A stretch of 64,000 bases of DNA from an uncultured Tenacibaculum sp. (GCA_947496185.1 CANMCD010000013.1:62001-126000); one strand, 5' to 3'. Positions 27,722-37,242 are shown, counted from the first letter of the stretch. Program-made: numbers and translations. Notes: a model not told the origin generated them from the sequence alone.

Positions 27722-29095
27722 ATGAATTATACCCAGAAAAAAATAAATCAGTATTTTTCAAAAACCGAAAGCACAGCTCCTTTGGCTGTTTTTCGGTTTT
27801 TATTTGGAGCTATGATGTTTTTTAGTATCCTACGATTTTGGGAAAAAGGATGGATTGACTCGTTATATATAGCACCTAAATTTCATTTTTCATATTATGG
27901 ATTTGAATGGGTGAAACCAATAGGGGGGTATACGTATCTTATATTTATAGTATGTGCGTTTACCTCCTTAATGGTTGCTATTGGTTTCAAATATAGGATC
28001 GCAATTACTACTTTCTTTTTGAGCTTTACCTATATAGAACTTATGGATAAGACTACTTATCTAAATCACTATTATTTTATTAGCCTTGTGAGTTTTTTAC
28101 TCATTTTTTTACCAGCAAACAAGTATTTTTCTATTGATAGTTATATAGAAAAAAAAGAATATAAAAAAACACCTCGTTGGACAGTTGATTGTTTGAAGTT
28201 AATGATAGGAATTGTCTATGTTTATGCTGGAGTGGCAAAACTAAATTCAGATTGGCTTTTTCAGGCCATGCCACTTAAGATATGGTTAACCTCTAAATAC
28301 GATTTACCATTGTTGGGAGGGCTTATGCAAAAACAATGGTTTCATTATGCGATGAGTTGGTCAGGTATGCTTTATGACTTGACGATCCCTTTTTTGTTAC
28401 TTTACAAAAAAACGCGACTTATTGCTTTTTTATTAGTCATTATATTTCATGTTTTTACGGGAATATTATTTCCTATAGGAATGTTTCCATATATAATGAT
28501 TGTGGGAAGCCTTTTATTTTTTGATGCTTCTTTTCACGAAAAAATACTTAAAAAAATAAAAAATAACAGAAGAAGAATAAGAGATATCGAATTGATACCA
28601 AGCTATGTGTATTCAGCTGCACAAAGAAAAGTTACTTTGGGGATAATGTTGCTCTTTTTTATGGTGCAATTAATTATTCCATGGAGGTATTTATTATACC
28701 CAGGAGAACTGTTTTGGACAGAACAAGGCTATCGTTTTTCATGGAGGGTCATGTTAATGGAAAAAGTAGGTTATACCATTTTTAAAATTGTAGATGGAAA
28801 AACAAAAAAGTTTTTTTACGTAGAGAATAATGATTTTTTAACACCTATTCAAGAGAAACAAATGAGTTTTCAACCCGATTTTATACTTGAATATGCACAT
28901 TATTTAGGAAATCATTTTAAACGACAAGGACATAAGAATGTTGAAGTTTATGCAGAAAGTTATGTAGCACTGAATGGTCGTTTAAGTATGCCTTTTGTGA
29001 AAAAATCAGTAGACCTAATGAAGCAAAATGTAAGTTTTAAACATAAAGATTGGATTATACCTTTTAAACATGAAGTTAAAATTAGAGGATTATAA
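27722..29095 (+). CDS. HTTM domain membrane protein
   Basis: 457 residues. It opens with APLAVFRFLFGAMMFFSILRFWEKG, the HTTM (horizontally transferred transmembrane, vitamin K-dependent carboxylase-like) N-terminus, and has about six to eight hydrophobic segments up to residue 330 (for example WTVDCLKLMIGIVYVYAGVAKLNSDWL). The last 120 residues are soluble. In this cluster the protein is presumed to help the neighbouring TonB receptor or imelysin; its biochemical job is unknown. Its 3' end overlaps the TonB receptor gene by 26 bases. Confidence 0.9.
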   Translation: MNYTQKKINQYFSKTESTAPLAVFRFLFGAMMFFSILRFWEKGWIDSLYIAPKFHFSYYGFEWVKPIGGYTYLIFIVCAFTSLMVAIGFKYRIAITTFFLSFTYIELMDKTTYLNHYYFISLVSFLLIFLPANKYFSIDSYIEKKEYKKTPRWTVDCLKLMIGIVYVYAGVAKLNSDWLFQAMPLKIWLTSKYDLPLLGGLMQKQWFHYAMSWSGMLYDLTIPFLLLYKKTRLIAFLLVIIFHVFTGILFPIGMFPYIMIVGSLLFFDASFHEKILKKIKNNRRRIRDIELIPSYVYSAAQRKVTLGIMLLFFMVQLIIPWRYLLYPGELFWTEQGYRFSWRVMLMEKVGYTIFKIVDGKTKKFFYVENNDFLTPIQEKQMSFQPDFILEYAHYLGNHFKRQGHKNVEVYAESYVALNGRLSMPFVKKSVDLMKQNVSFKHKDWIIPFKHEVKIRGL

Positions 29096-31517
29096 GTTAT
29101 ACCTATTACTATTTTTGATGTTATCATCATCAGTTTTTTCTCAATATAGGGTAACAGGGGTGGTTACGACAACAAATAATAAAAGCCTAAATAAAGTACA
29201 GATTTTTGACGATTCGGGAGGTTATTTAACACAATCGGATAGTAAGGGAAAATATACTTTTATTACTGATAAAAATCAATTAGTATTGATTTTTTATGTG
29301 GATAATTATCAGTTAGAAAAGAAAAAGATAAACTTTACACAACCAGAAAATACACTTGATGTAGTATTGGCACCGTTATCAGAAGAGTTGTCTGAGGTAG
29401 TTATTAAAGCTCAGAAGAAAAAAGTTTTTGAATTGACGCGTTTGAAAGATGTGGAACAAACGGCTATTTATGCAGGAAAAAAAACAGAGGTAGTATTGTT
29501 AAACCAAGCCACAGTTAATTTGGCTACAAATAATGCTCGTCAGATTTATAGCCAAGTTGCAGGGTTAAATATTTTTGAAAATGACGATGCTGGGTTGCAA
29601 TTAAATATTGGAGGAAGAGGGTTAGATCCTAATAGAACTTCAAATTTCAATACACGGCAAAATGGGTATGATATAAGTGCAGATGTGTTAGGTTACCCAG
29701 AAAGTTATTATTCTCCACCAGCAGAAGCTATTGAAGAAATTCAAATTGTTAGAGGAGCTGCTTCTCTGCAATATGGTACACAATTTGGAGGCTTGGTAAA
29801 TTTTAAATTCAAAAAACCAAATCCGAATAAACTAATTGAAGTTATTACAAGAAATACGCTAGGAAGTTTTGATTTGTATACTAATTATACAAGTATTAGT
29901 GGTACGAAAGATAAATTTAGTTATTTCGCGTATTATAATTATAAAAGTGGTGATGGTTTTAGAGCAAATTCTGGCTTTGAGTCCACTAACTTTTTTACCC
30001 ATTTTGGGTATGATATTAGTCCTAAAACAAAAGTAGAAGCAGAGTTTACCTATCTTGGGTACTTGGCACAACAGGCAGGAGGATTAAATGACAATATGTT
30101 TAACGAAGATCCTTATCAAAGCAACCGAAAGAGAAACTGGTTTAAGGTTGCTTGGCATTTGTATAGTTTAAAGTTTATGCACGATTTTTCAGAAAAAACT
30201 AAGGTAACGTTTAATTTTTTTGGACTGGATGCTTCAAGAAAAGCTGTAGGAGTAAGGACACGTAGAGTTGATCAGGAAGATGTTGAAGGAGGAAAGAGAG
30301 AGTTACTAAAAAGTGACTTTAAAAACTTTGGTTTAGAGTCACGATTTTTAACTGAATATAAATTGTTTGGAAAAAAAATAACCTCTTTATTAGGAGTTAA
30401 ATATTATAATGCAGCAAATAATTCAGTACAAGGCTCAGGTTCTTTAGGGAGTGATGCAGACTTTACTTTGGCAAATAATTTAGATCCTAAAGATCAAGTT
30501 AATTATAGTTCAGATTATGACAATCCTAATGAAAATGTAGCGATATTTGGAGAGGATATTATTTATATAAATGAAAAACTTTCGATAACTCCAGGGGTAC
30601 GGTACGAATATATTGCCACAGGAAATGATGGATACTCTAGAGCGCTTGAATTTGATGCTGCAGGAAACCTTATTTCTGATGAAACACAAAGTAACAAGTC
30701 TAAAAACATAAGACAATTTCTGTTGTTTGGTGTTGGTCTAAGTTACAAGCCCACTACCGCTATAGAGTTGTATGGAAATCTTTCACAAAATTATCGTTCC
30801 ATTACGTTTTCAGATGTAAATATTGTAAATCCATCAAACGCTGTAGACCCAAACCTTCAAGATGAAAAAGGGTATACGATTGATATAGGTTTTAGAGGTA
30901 ATTTTAATAGAAAAATTTCCTATGATATGAGTGCCTTTGCTTTGTTTTACAATAATAAAATAGGTAACTTATTGACCCAAATACCACCAATTAACAATCT
31001 AGGTCAGTTAAGAACAAATGTTGGGGATGCTAGGGTTTTAGGAATTGAATCTATGATTGATTTTAATATTCAGAAACTATTTGATTTTTCTCCAAAATTT
31101 AGTACTAACTTATTTGTAAACACATCATTTATTAATTCTGAATATACGAGATCAATTTTAAATGGCTTTGAGGGAAATAAACTTCAATTTGTTCCTGATG
31201 TAAATTTAAAAGCAGGGCTTCGTTTCGGATATGAAAACTTTTCTTCAAGCTTACAGTATACGTATTTGTCAGAACAATTTACAGACGCTACCAATGCGCT
31301 AGGTGATAGGTTAACTTCTGTAGAAGGACACATTCCATCGTATGATATTTTGGATTTTTCGGCATCCTATCGCTATAAGTCTTTTAAGTTTGAAACTGGA
31401 ATAAATAATCTATTAAATAAAGTGTATTTTACCAGAAGAGCTACAGGGTATCCTGGACCAGGAATTATTCCATCAGCGCCAAGGAGTTACTATTTTACTT
31501 TAGCTCTCACATTTTAA
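29070..31517 (+). CDS. TonB-dependent receptor, FecA-like, of the iron operon
   Basis: 815 residues. Signal peptide MKLKLEDYKLYLLLFLMLSSSVFSQ, carboxypeptidase-like regulatory domain (YRVTGVVTTTNNKSL...GKYTF) to residue 95, plug with VNLATNNARQIYSQVAGLNIFE near 145-170 and EEIQIVRGAASLQYGTQFGGLVNFKFK near 225, then barrel to the terminal ...YYFTLALTF. The plug/barrel style is that of siderophore or ferric-citrate receptors. With imelysin and HTTM it should import an iron complex. The start overlaps the HTTM stop by 26 bases, which suggests translational coupling. Confidence 0.93.
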   Translation: MKLKLEDYKLYLLLFLMLSSSVFSQYRVTGVVTTTNNKSLNKVQIFDDSGGYLTQSDSKGKYTFITDKNQLVLIFYVDNYQLEKKKINFTQPENTLDVVLAPLSEELSEVVIKAQKKKVFELTRLKDVEQTAIYAGKKTEVVLLNQATVNLATNNARQIYSQVAGLNIFENDDAGLQLNIGGRGLDPNRTSNFNTRQNGYDISADVLGYPESYYSPPAEAIEEIQIVRGAASLQYGTQFGGLVNFKFKKPNPNKLIEVITRNTLGSFDLYTNYTSISGTKDKFSYFAYYNYKSGDGFRANSGFESTNFFTHFGYDISPKTKVEAEFTYLGYLAQQAGGLNDNMFNEDPYQSNRKRNWFKVAWHLYSLKFMHDFSEKTKVTFNFFGLDASRKAVGVRTRRVDQEDVEGGKRELLKSDFKNFGLESRFLTEYKLFGKKITSLLGVKYYNAANNSVQGSGSLGSDADFTLANNLDPKDQVNYSSDYDNPNENVAIFGEDIIYINEKLSITPGVRYEYIATGNDGYSRALEFDAAGNLISDETQSNKSKNIRQFLLFGVGLSYKPTTAIELYGNLSQNYRSITFSDVNIVNPSNAVDPNLQDEKGYTIDIGFRGNFNRKISYDMSAFALFYNNKIGNLLTQIPPINNLGQLRTNVGDARVLGIESMIDFNIQKLFDFSPKFSTNLFVNTSFINSEYTRSILNGFEGNKLQFVPDVNLKAGLRFGYENFSSSLQYTYLSEQFTDATNALGDRLTSVEGHIPSYDILDFSASYRYKSFKFETGINNLLNKVYFTRRATGYPGPGIIPSAPRSYYFTLALTF

Positions 31518-31550
31518 GTTATATTGAGCTTTTCATACATGGTGAGTACT

Positions 31551-31599
31551 AACATATTGATTTTGTTTGTATCTTTATATCAAATAAAATCAATATGTT
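31551..31599 (+). promoter_or_regulatory. 19-bp hairpin enclosing a start codon
   Basis: AACATATTGATTTTGTTTG (31551-31569) pairs with 31581-31599 at every position in RNA, with one G-U pair, around an 11-nt loop. The ATG of the next gene (31595) lies within the 3' arm, so translation would need the hairpin to open if the transcript includes both arms. Confidence 0.6.
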
Positions 31600-32314
31600 T
31601 AGTCCAGTAGATATTAAGGAAAAACTTTTAAAAGTCAGAGATAATGACTTGAAAAAAGTGGAAGTTCTTACTTGGGTTGACGAGGTTTTTAAAAAATTAG
31701 ATAAAGAACGAACTTTGATTCAAAAAAGATTGCAGTCAGGTAGTGAATCTAATTTCAACGTATTCCAAAAAGAACTTCTTGATGTAGATAACATATTTCA
31801 TATTAGTCATATAAAAGAAATATGTATTAGTTATCGTTTACGCTTTTTAGATAGCTCTTTGTTTAAAGGAGATTATCCCGAGGAGGCAATTTCTAAAATT
31901 AGAGAAATAGAGCGAAAGCATAATATTAGTCTTAAAGGTTTTAAAATCATTGCTCCGTTGAGACTTTTTAAAGTTAAAAAAGCAGATGATCCAATGTTAT
32001 TTGTTCCTATTGATGATCAGTTTTATTATTTAATACATAAGTGGGGTAATGATTTACATCCGTTAAGAAAGATGACTTATTGGGGCATTAAAAAAATTCA
32101 AAATTTAGGAATCTTGTTAGGAGGCGTTAGTGTACTTTTGGCATTTATTACTTATCCTATATTTTTTAAAAACCAACAAAACGTGATGTATGGTGTTATC
32201 TTAGCAATGTTTTACTTTAAGGGATTTATAGGTTGGATGCTACTCTTTGGAATATCATCAGGGAAAAATTTCAGTGAGTATAGTTGGAAAAGTAAATATG
32301 ATAAAGTCTCTTAA
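31595..32314 (+). CDS. Membrane-anchored hypothetical protein
   Basis: 239 residues. Residues 1-150 are soluble, charged and helical (KLLKVRDNDLKKVEVLTWVDEVFKKLDKERTLIQKR), then two hydrophobic segments near 170-188 (LGILLGGVSVLLAFITYPIFF) and 195-217 (MYGVILAMFYFKGFIGWML). The C-terminus is polar. This is a membrane protein with a cytoplasmic-looking N-terminal domain; no family recognised. It follows the TonB receptor by 77 bases and its start codon is inside a 19-bp hairpin, so read-through from the iron operon may be repressed. Confidence 0.72.
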   Translation: MFSPVDIKEKLLKVRDNDLKKVEVLTWVDEVFKKLDKERTLIQKRLQSGSESNFNVFQKELLDVDNIFHISHIKEICISYRLRFLDSSLFKGDYPEEAISKIREIERKHNISLKGFKIIAPLRLFKVKKADDPMLFVPIDDQFYYLIHKWGNDLHPLRKMTYWGIKKIQNLGILLGGVSVLLAFITYPIFFKNQQNVMYGVILAMFYFKGFIGWMLLFGISSGKNFSEYSWKSKYDKVS

Positions 32315-32653
32315 ATGTAAAAAATGAAATAAAACGGTACTATTTCTTGTTTAAATTCAAAAACATGGCTATATAGTTATTTTTTTTCTTAAAAATATGT
32401 TTTTTGTACTAAAAAAAACTTAAAATATTTAGGTTATGTTTAAAAAAATCTTAATTTTGTAATAAGTGTAAATGTAACAGGTGTTTTTTCCACCCTTAGT
32501 TCCTTTATCTTATAATATTTAATCAAACTTATTATTTAACTCTCTCGACTTATAGATTTCTATTTAATCATTGTCACACTTCTGGTAGTTTTCCCTTATG
32601 TCTTAATTTCCTTGTTTCAAATCAAACAAGTAAATATTAAACGCGAATAAATT
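32315..32653. other. 339-base gap with long leader before the metalloprotease gene
   Basis: A -7-like TAATTTTG lies at 32452-32459, giving a leader of about 190 nt. The leader is pyrimidine-rich and contains GGTGTTTTTTCCACC and CTTGTTT...AAACAAG (32611-32630) hairpins just before the ATG at 32654. No ORF and no riboswitch that I recognise. Confidence 0.5.
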
Positions 32654-33529
32654 ATGATAAAATTAGAGAAGTACCTCTTGTTAATAGGGGTAGTTGGGGT
32701 TATGTGTTTTTCTTGTTCTAGTGATGAACAAGCTATTGAGGAACCAATGGCTGAAGATAAGCCTTGGATGAAACCCGTTTCACAAAAAATTATTGATGCG
32801 GCAAAAACACTAAAATTAAATGCAGATCATTTACGTTATGATATATTTCATTATGCAGATGGAACTGAGGAAGTACGGTTGTATCTAGAAGAAGATATAA
32901 CTATAAAAGAAGAAGAGTTGTTTAGATTAGCCGAGCAAGTAAAAAAATCAAACCAGTCAGGAGCAGATGCTCGTCAGTATTCTACTCATAACCTTGTTGA
33001 TCAAGGCAAAACAATTAGAGTAGTAGGTCGAACAGGTTGGTTTAGTGGCTTAGGAGGCAAAGAACAACAGGCGTTAAGAAGAGCTGTTAGTAACTATAAT
33101 GCGTTAAATTTAAACTTAAAATTTGAGTTGTCTTTTGGTAATGGGAATGGTGATATCATCGTATATAATAACTTTTGGAACTTTTTCTCAGTAGGAGGAC
33201 AAGCAGAGTTTCCAAGTAATGGTAATCCAGGAAAAAATGTTCAAATATTTGGAACATGGCGGATATCTGAAAATGTGACAATGGGAATATTGATTCACGA
33301 AATAGGTCATTGTTTAGGGTTACGCCATACTGATTGGTTCGATAGAGCTAGTTGTGGAGGTTATACGCTGAATGAAGGTGAAGCAGGAGTTGGTGCAAAC
33401 CATATCGAAGGAACACCAACAGAAGCAGATGGCAATTCAGTGATGTTGTCATGTTTTTCAGGTAATAATTTTAATTTTTCAGAATATGATGTAGTGGCTC
33501 TCGAAACATTATATCCAGTAGAAGAATAA
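32654..33529 (+). CDS. M57-like (HEIGH) metalloprotease lipoprotein
   Basis: 291 residues. Lipobox region MCFSCSSDEQ gives a Cys anchor near residue 23. A propeptide-like segment runs to about residue 120. The catalytic motif HEIGHCLGLRHTDW (near 214-227) is HExxHxxGxxH with Gly and a third His, as in the M57 'HEIGH' metzincin-like peptidases; WFSGLGGKEQQALRRAV and FELSFGNGNGDIIVYNN precede it. Secreted, probably surface-attached protein degradation. Monocistronic, followed by a hairpin. Confidence 0.88.
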   Translation: MIKLEKYLLLIGVVGVMCFSCSSDEQAIEEPMAEDKPWMKPVSQKIIDAAKTLKLNADHLRYDIFHYADGTEEVRLYLEEDITIKEEELFRLAEQVKKSNQSGADARQYSTHNLVDQGKTIRVVGRTGWFSGLGGKEQQALRRAVSNYNALNLNLKFELSFGNGNGDIIVYNNFWNFFSVGGQAEFPSNGNPGKNVQIFGTWRISENVTMGILIHEIGHCLGLRHTDWFDRASCGGYTLNEGEAGVGANHIEGTPTEADGNSVMLSCFSGNNFNFSEYDVVALETLYPVEE

Positions 33530-33547
33530 TCTCTATTTCATCCAAAA

Positions 33548-33583
33548 AAAAAGGTGCTCTTTTGAAAAAAAGAGTGCCTTTTT
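33548..33583 (+). terminator. Terminator after the M57 protease
   Basis: AAAAAGGTGCTCTTTT pairs with AAAAGAGTGCCTTTTT with two G-U pairs and a short loop, ending in T. Confidence 0.8.
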
Positions 33584-33719
33584 ATCTTAAAGTAATTTTA
33601 AATTACAATGAGTATATGCTTTAAGGAATATGGATAAAAAATATGTTATAAATATTTTAATTACAGGTTATTATATTTATTAATATCTATATTTGTTGCA
33701 TTACTTTACCAAATTAAAA

Positions 33720-34760
33720 ATGAATAGAATATTAGTTATAACTTTATCGGCCTTTCTATTTTTAGCATGTAAGACTAAAACAAAGGAAGAAAAGCAAGAA
33801 AAAAAACAAGAAGTAGTTAATGTATATACCCATCGTCATTATAAGGCGGATCAAGAATTGTTTGCTCAATTTGAAAAAGAAACAGGTATTAAAGTAAATG
33901 TTACGAATGCAAAAGCAGATGAGCTTATTCAAAAAATGACTGTTGAAGGATCACAATCGCCAGCAGATGTATTAATTACAGTTGATGCAGGAAGATTAGT
34001 AAGGGCTAAAGAAAAAGGCTTACTTCAATCAGTTACTTCTGAATTTCTAAACCAAACCATTCCAGTACATTTAAAAGATATTGATAATCAGTGGTTTTCG
34101 TTAACTAAAAGAGCAAGAGTTATTGTTTATAACCCAGAAAAAGTTACACCTGAGCAATTATCGACTTATGAAGACTTAACAAGTCCAGCTTGGAATAAAA
34201 AGATCTTGATACGTTCTTCAGGTAATATTTACAATCAATCATTATTAGCTTCGATGATCGCGAGTCAAGGAGAGGAAAAAGCAGCAGCTTGGGCAACAGG
34301 TATCGTTAATAATATGGCACGTTCGCCAAAAGGAAACGATAGAGACCAAATAAAAGCTTTGGTAGCAGGTGAAGGAGATGTAGCTATTGTTAATACTTAT
34401 TATATTGGGAAACTTTTAAATTCTAAAGATTCAGCCGAAGTGAAAGTAGGAAAAGCCATAAGAATCTTTTTTCCTAATCAAAAAGATAGAGGAACGCATA
34501 TAAACGTAAGTGGTGCAGGTATTGCTAAATATGCTCCAAATAAAGACAACGGTATTAAATTTATTGAATTTTTGTCAGGGGTAAAAGCACAAGAGGTATT
34601 TGCTAAAGCTAATTATGAATATCCCGTAAACCCAAACGTTGCTCCGTCGTTATTATTAACGTCTTGGGGTGATTTTAAAGAGGATAATGTGTCACTTTCT
34701 TTATTAGGGAAAAATAATAAAAAAGCAGTACTAACTTTTGACAAAGCGGGTTGGAAATAA
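33720..34760 (+). CDS. Fe(III) ABC transporter substrate-binding lipoprotein
   Basis: 346 residues from the ATG at 33720 (MNRILVITLSAFLFLACKTK), with lipobox LAC. A longer TTG reading at 33693 falls in the -7 element TATATTTG (33688-33695) and is rejected. The fold is that of FbpA/FutA ferric-binding proteins: VNVYTHRHYKADQELFAQFE at the start, ADVLITVDAGRLVRAKEKG near 85, WFSLTKRARVIVYNP, and TYYIGKL near 225 (the usual pair of iron-binding tyrosines). It should bind Fe(III) in the periplasm and deliver it to the permease encoded next. Confidence 0.92.
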   Translation: MNRILVITLSAFLFLACKTKTKEEKQEKKQEVVNVYTHRHYKADQELFAQFEKETGIKVNVTNAKADELIQKMTVEGSQSPADVLITVDAGRLVRAKEKGLLQSVTSEFLNQTIPVHLKDIDNQWFSLTKRARVIVYNPEKVTPEQLSTYEDLTSPAWNKKILIRSSGNIYNQSLLASMIASQGEEKAAAWATGIVNNMARSPKGNDRDQIKALVAGEGDVAIVNTYYIGKLLNSKDSAEVKVGKAIRIFFPNQKDRGTHINVSGAGIAKYAPNKDNGIKFIEFLSGVKAQEVFAKANYEYPVNPNVAPSLLLTSWGDFKEDNVSLSLLGKNNKKAVLTFDKAGWK

Positions 34761-34779
34761 TTAGTTAAGAAGAGAATCA

Positions 34780-36399
34780 TTGAAAAAGAGTTATCAAAAC
34801 ATTCGAAGAGATACCAATAAATGGTCAATATTGTTATTGACCATTATTTTGTTTCTTTCAATTCCAATTTTAACTGTATTTATTAATCTTTTTTATGGGC
34901 CAGGGGAAACTTGGAGTCATTTACTAGAAACATTATTACCAACCTATGTTCAAAACTCATTTCTATTGATTTTAGGAACGAGTTGCCTTACGTTGTTTTT
35001 TGGTATTACTGCAGCATGGGTCGTTTCACGGTATAAAATTCCATTTAGGAAACAAGCGGAGTGGTTGTTAATTTTACCATTGGCAATTCCTTCTTACATA
35101 ACGGCGTATGCGTATGCAGGAATTGTTGATTATGGAGGATTTGTACATCAAGTTTTTGGAATTAAAATGGATGTTATGAACCCTGTAGGACTGATTTTTG
35201 TGTTGAGTGTTTCTTTATACCCATATGTATATGTTGCATCAAGAGCGTTTTTTGTAAATCAATCTAATAATATCATTGAAGCTTCAAAATTGTTAGGAGC
35301 TAATGAAAAAAAGACATTTTTTAAACTCATTTTACCATTAGCACGTCCCGCTTTTATTGGAGGACTTATTTTGGTATTAATGGAAGTTTTAAATGATTAT
35401 GGGGCAGCAAAGTATTATGGAGTTAATACATTTACTACTGGAATTTTTAGGGCTTGGTTTTCTCTAGAAGAGCCAGAGACGGCTATATTTTTATCCGCTA
35501 TTTTAGTATCCATAATTTTTAGTTTAATCATTCTTGAGAAAAGACAGCGAAAAAGAATAGGATATTTTAATTCTGCTAAAAACCATCAACAATTAGAGAG
35601 GTTAAAGGTTAGTAAAAGAGTTAGGGGGATTTTTTTAACGCTAGTATTCATCCCTATTTTTACAGGTTTTGTTTTTCCTGTTATTCAACTATGTTATTGG
35701 ACATTTTTAACATACAAAGAGGTGTTTACTTCTGAGTTTGTGTCTATAGCAGTTCAAAGTCTTTTATTGGCATTGACTTCCGCTTTTTTTACTGTGTTTT
35801 TTGCATTAATGTTGATTAAGTTTTCACAATGGAACAGATTGAAATTGTTATTTCCAGTTACAAAAATTGGTACATTGGGTTATGCTATACCAGGAGCTGT
35901 AATTGCTGTAGGAATATTGATTCCTACTTTATCCATAGATAAATGGATGGTTACCTTTTTTAAAAACGTATTTGATTTTAAAATAGGTTTTATTATAAAT
36001 GGTACTATCATGGGATTGGTGTATGCTTATATAATTCGTTATATAGCAGTTGCTTTTAACCCTATGGAAGCAGGGGTGCTAAAAATAGGGAAGTCCTTGT
36101 CAGAAGCCTCAAAAGTTTTAGGGAAAAATAATTGGTTAACGCTACTAAAGATAGAAATTCCATTACTTAAACCTGCTATATTAAGTGGTTTTATTTTGGT
36201 GTTTGTAGATGTCATGAAGGAACTTCCTTTGACCTTGATATTAAAGCCATACCATATAAATACATTAGCCGTTAAAGCTTACGAATATGCCAGTGATGAA
36301 TTGATTGCAGAAGCATCACTACCTTCATTATTGATTGTTGTTACGGGTATATTTCCTATAATTTTTCTAAATAAATTAATTTCTAAATCAGAAAAATGA
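34780..36399 (+). CDS. Fe(III) ABC transporter permease (fused two-domain)
   Basis: 539 residues with about 12 membrane segments in two homologous halves. Each half has an EAA loop contacting the ATPase: EASKLLGANEKKTFFKLILPLARPA near residue 165 and EASKVLGKNNWLTLLKIEIPLLKPA near 440. This is the FbpB/SfuB/AfuB layout. The start is a TTG (34780) 19 bases after the binding-protein stop, with AGAAGAGA six bases upstream; no in-frame ATG is near, so the TTG is likely real. It overlaps the ATPase gene by 4 bases (ATGA). Confidence 0.93.
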   Translation: MKKSYQNIRRDTNKWSILLLTIILFLSIPILTVFINLFYGPGETWSHLLETLLPTYVQNSFLLILGTSCLTLFFGITAAWVVSRYKIPFRKQAEWLLILPLAIPSYITAYAYAGIVDYGGFVHQVFGIKMDVMNPVGLIFVLSVSLYPYVYVASRAFFVNQSNNIIEASKLLGANEKKTFFKLILPLARPAFIGGLILVLMEVLNDYGAAKYYGVNTFTTGIFRAWFSLEEPETAIFLSAILVSIIFSLIILEKRQRKRIGYFNSAKNHQQLERLKVSKRVRGIFLTLVFIPIFTGFVFPVIQLCYWTFLTYKEVFTSEFVSIAVQSLLLALTSAFFTVFFALMLIKFSQWNRLKLLFPVTKIGTLGYAIPGAVIAVGILIPTLSIDKWMVTFFKNVFDFKIGFIINGTIMGLVYAYIIRYIAVAFNPMEAGVLKIGKSLSEASKVLGKNNWLTLLKIEIPLLKPAILSGFILVFVDVMKELPLTLILKPYHINTLAVKAYEYASDELIAEASLPSLLIVVTGIFPIIFLNKLISKSEK

Positions 36400-37127
36400 G
36401 CCAGAAAATTTTAGAAATCCGAGAACTTACAAAAACCTTTAATAATGGAAAGGTTGTAGCATTAAATACTATTTCTTACGATTTAGAAAAAGGAAAAATA
36501 TTAGCCATTGTTGGAGAAAGTGGTAGTGGTAAAACTACGTTGATACGACTTATATCAGGACTTGAAACATTGGATTCTGGTTGTATTTTTTTAAAAGAGA
36601 AATTAATGTCTTCAGAAGCTACTTTTGTTGCTCCTGAAAATAGAAACGTAGGAATGGTTTTTCAAGATTATGCATTATTTCCTCATTTGACAGTATATAA
36701 AAATATTGCTTATGGTATTTATAAAGGTGTAGATGAAGCGGAGAGAGTTAAAGAGATGCTGGCATTAGTAGGGTTAAGCGGTATGGAAAAAAGATATCCT
36801 CATGAATTATCTGGAGGACAACAGCAACGAATTGCATTGGCAAGGGCCTTGGCTCCGAATCCCGAGTTGCTAATTTTAGACGAACCATTTAGTAATTTGG
36901 ATGTAATTTTAAGAAATCAATTGCGACAAGATATTGTTAGAATACTAAAAAAAACAAATTGTACAGCTATTTTTGTAACACATGATATTAAAGATGCTAT
37001 AGTAGTTTCTGATGAAATTATTGTATTAAGAAAAGGAGATGTATTACAAGCAGGAAATACTAAGGAAGTGTATAAAAACCCTTCTTCTGAATATGTGAAA
37101 TTGCTTTTTGATACGGTCGAATTTTGA
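36396..37127 (+). CDS. Fe(III) ABC transporter ATP-binding protein
   Basis: 243 residues. Walker A GESGSGKTTL near residue 40, Q-loop FQDYALFPH near 90, signature LSGGQQQRIALARAL near 137, Walker B LLILDEPFSNLD near 157, switch His VTHD near 193. This is an FbpC-like ATPase without the long C-terminal regulatory domain of MalK-type proteins. It completes the binding protein-permease-ATPase operon and is coupled by a 4-base overlap to the permease gene. Confidence 0.93.
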   Translation: MSQKILEIRELTKTFNNGKVVALNTISYDLEKGKILAIVGESGSGKTTLIRLISGLETLDSGCIFLKEKLMSSEATFVAPENRNVGMVFQDYALFPHLTVYKNIAYGIYKGVDEAERVKEMLALVGLSGMEKRYPHELSGGQQQRIALARALAPNPELLILDEPFSNLDVILRNQLRQDIVRILKKTNCTAIFVTHDIKDAIVVSDEIIVLRKGDVLQAGNTKEVYKNPSSEYVKLLFDTVEF

Positions 37128-37234
37128 CCTTTTTTTTAATGAAATTTATATTTAATTGTTTAAAAAATATACGTTTAAAAATAAATACAGCAAAATGTAT
37201 AATTTTGTTGACAGTGGAATAAAAATATTTGTAG

Positions 37235-37242
37235 TATATTTG
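37235..37242 (+). promoter_or_regulatory. -7 element of the guaB promoter
   Basis: TATATTTG with TTG at 37208-37210, spacer 24 bp (longer than usual). It lies 62 bases before the guaB ATG. Confidence 0.45.

Noticed and set aside
32426-32436. TATTTAGGT before the metalloprotease gene, similar to the 25078 repeats
   Set aside because: Only one copy, the last bases differ and the distance to the promoter box differs; can be chance in AT-rich DNA.
25198-37127. One single iron operon from DUF4856 to the Fe(III) ATPase
   Set aside because: A hairpin-covered gene, a metalloprotease with its own leader and terminator, and a separate promoter lie between the two iron sets.
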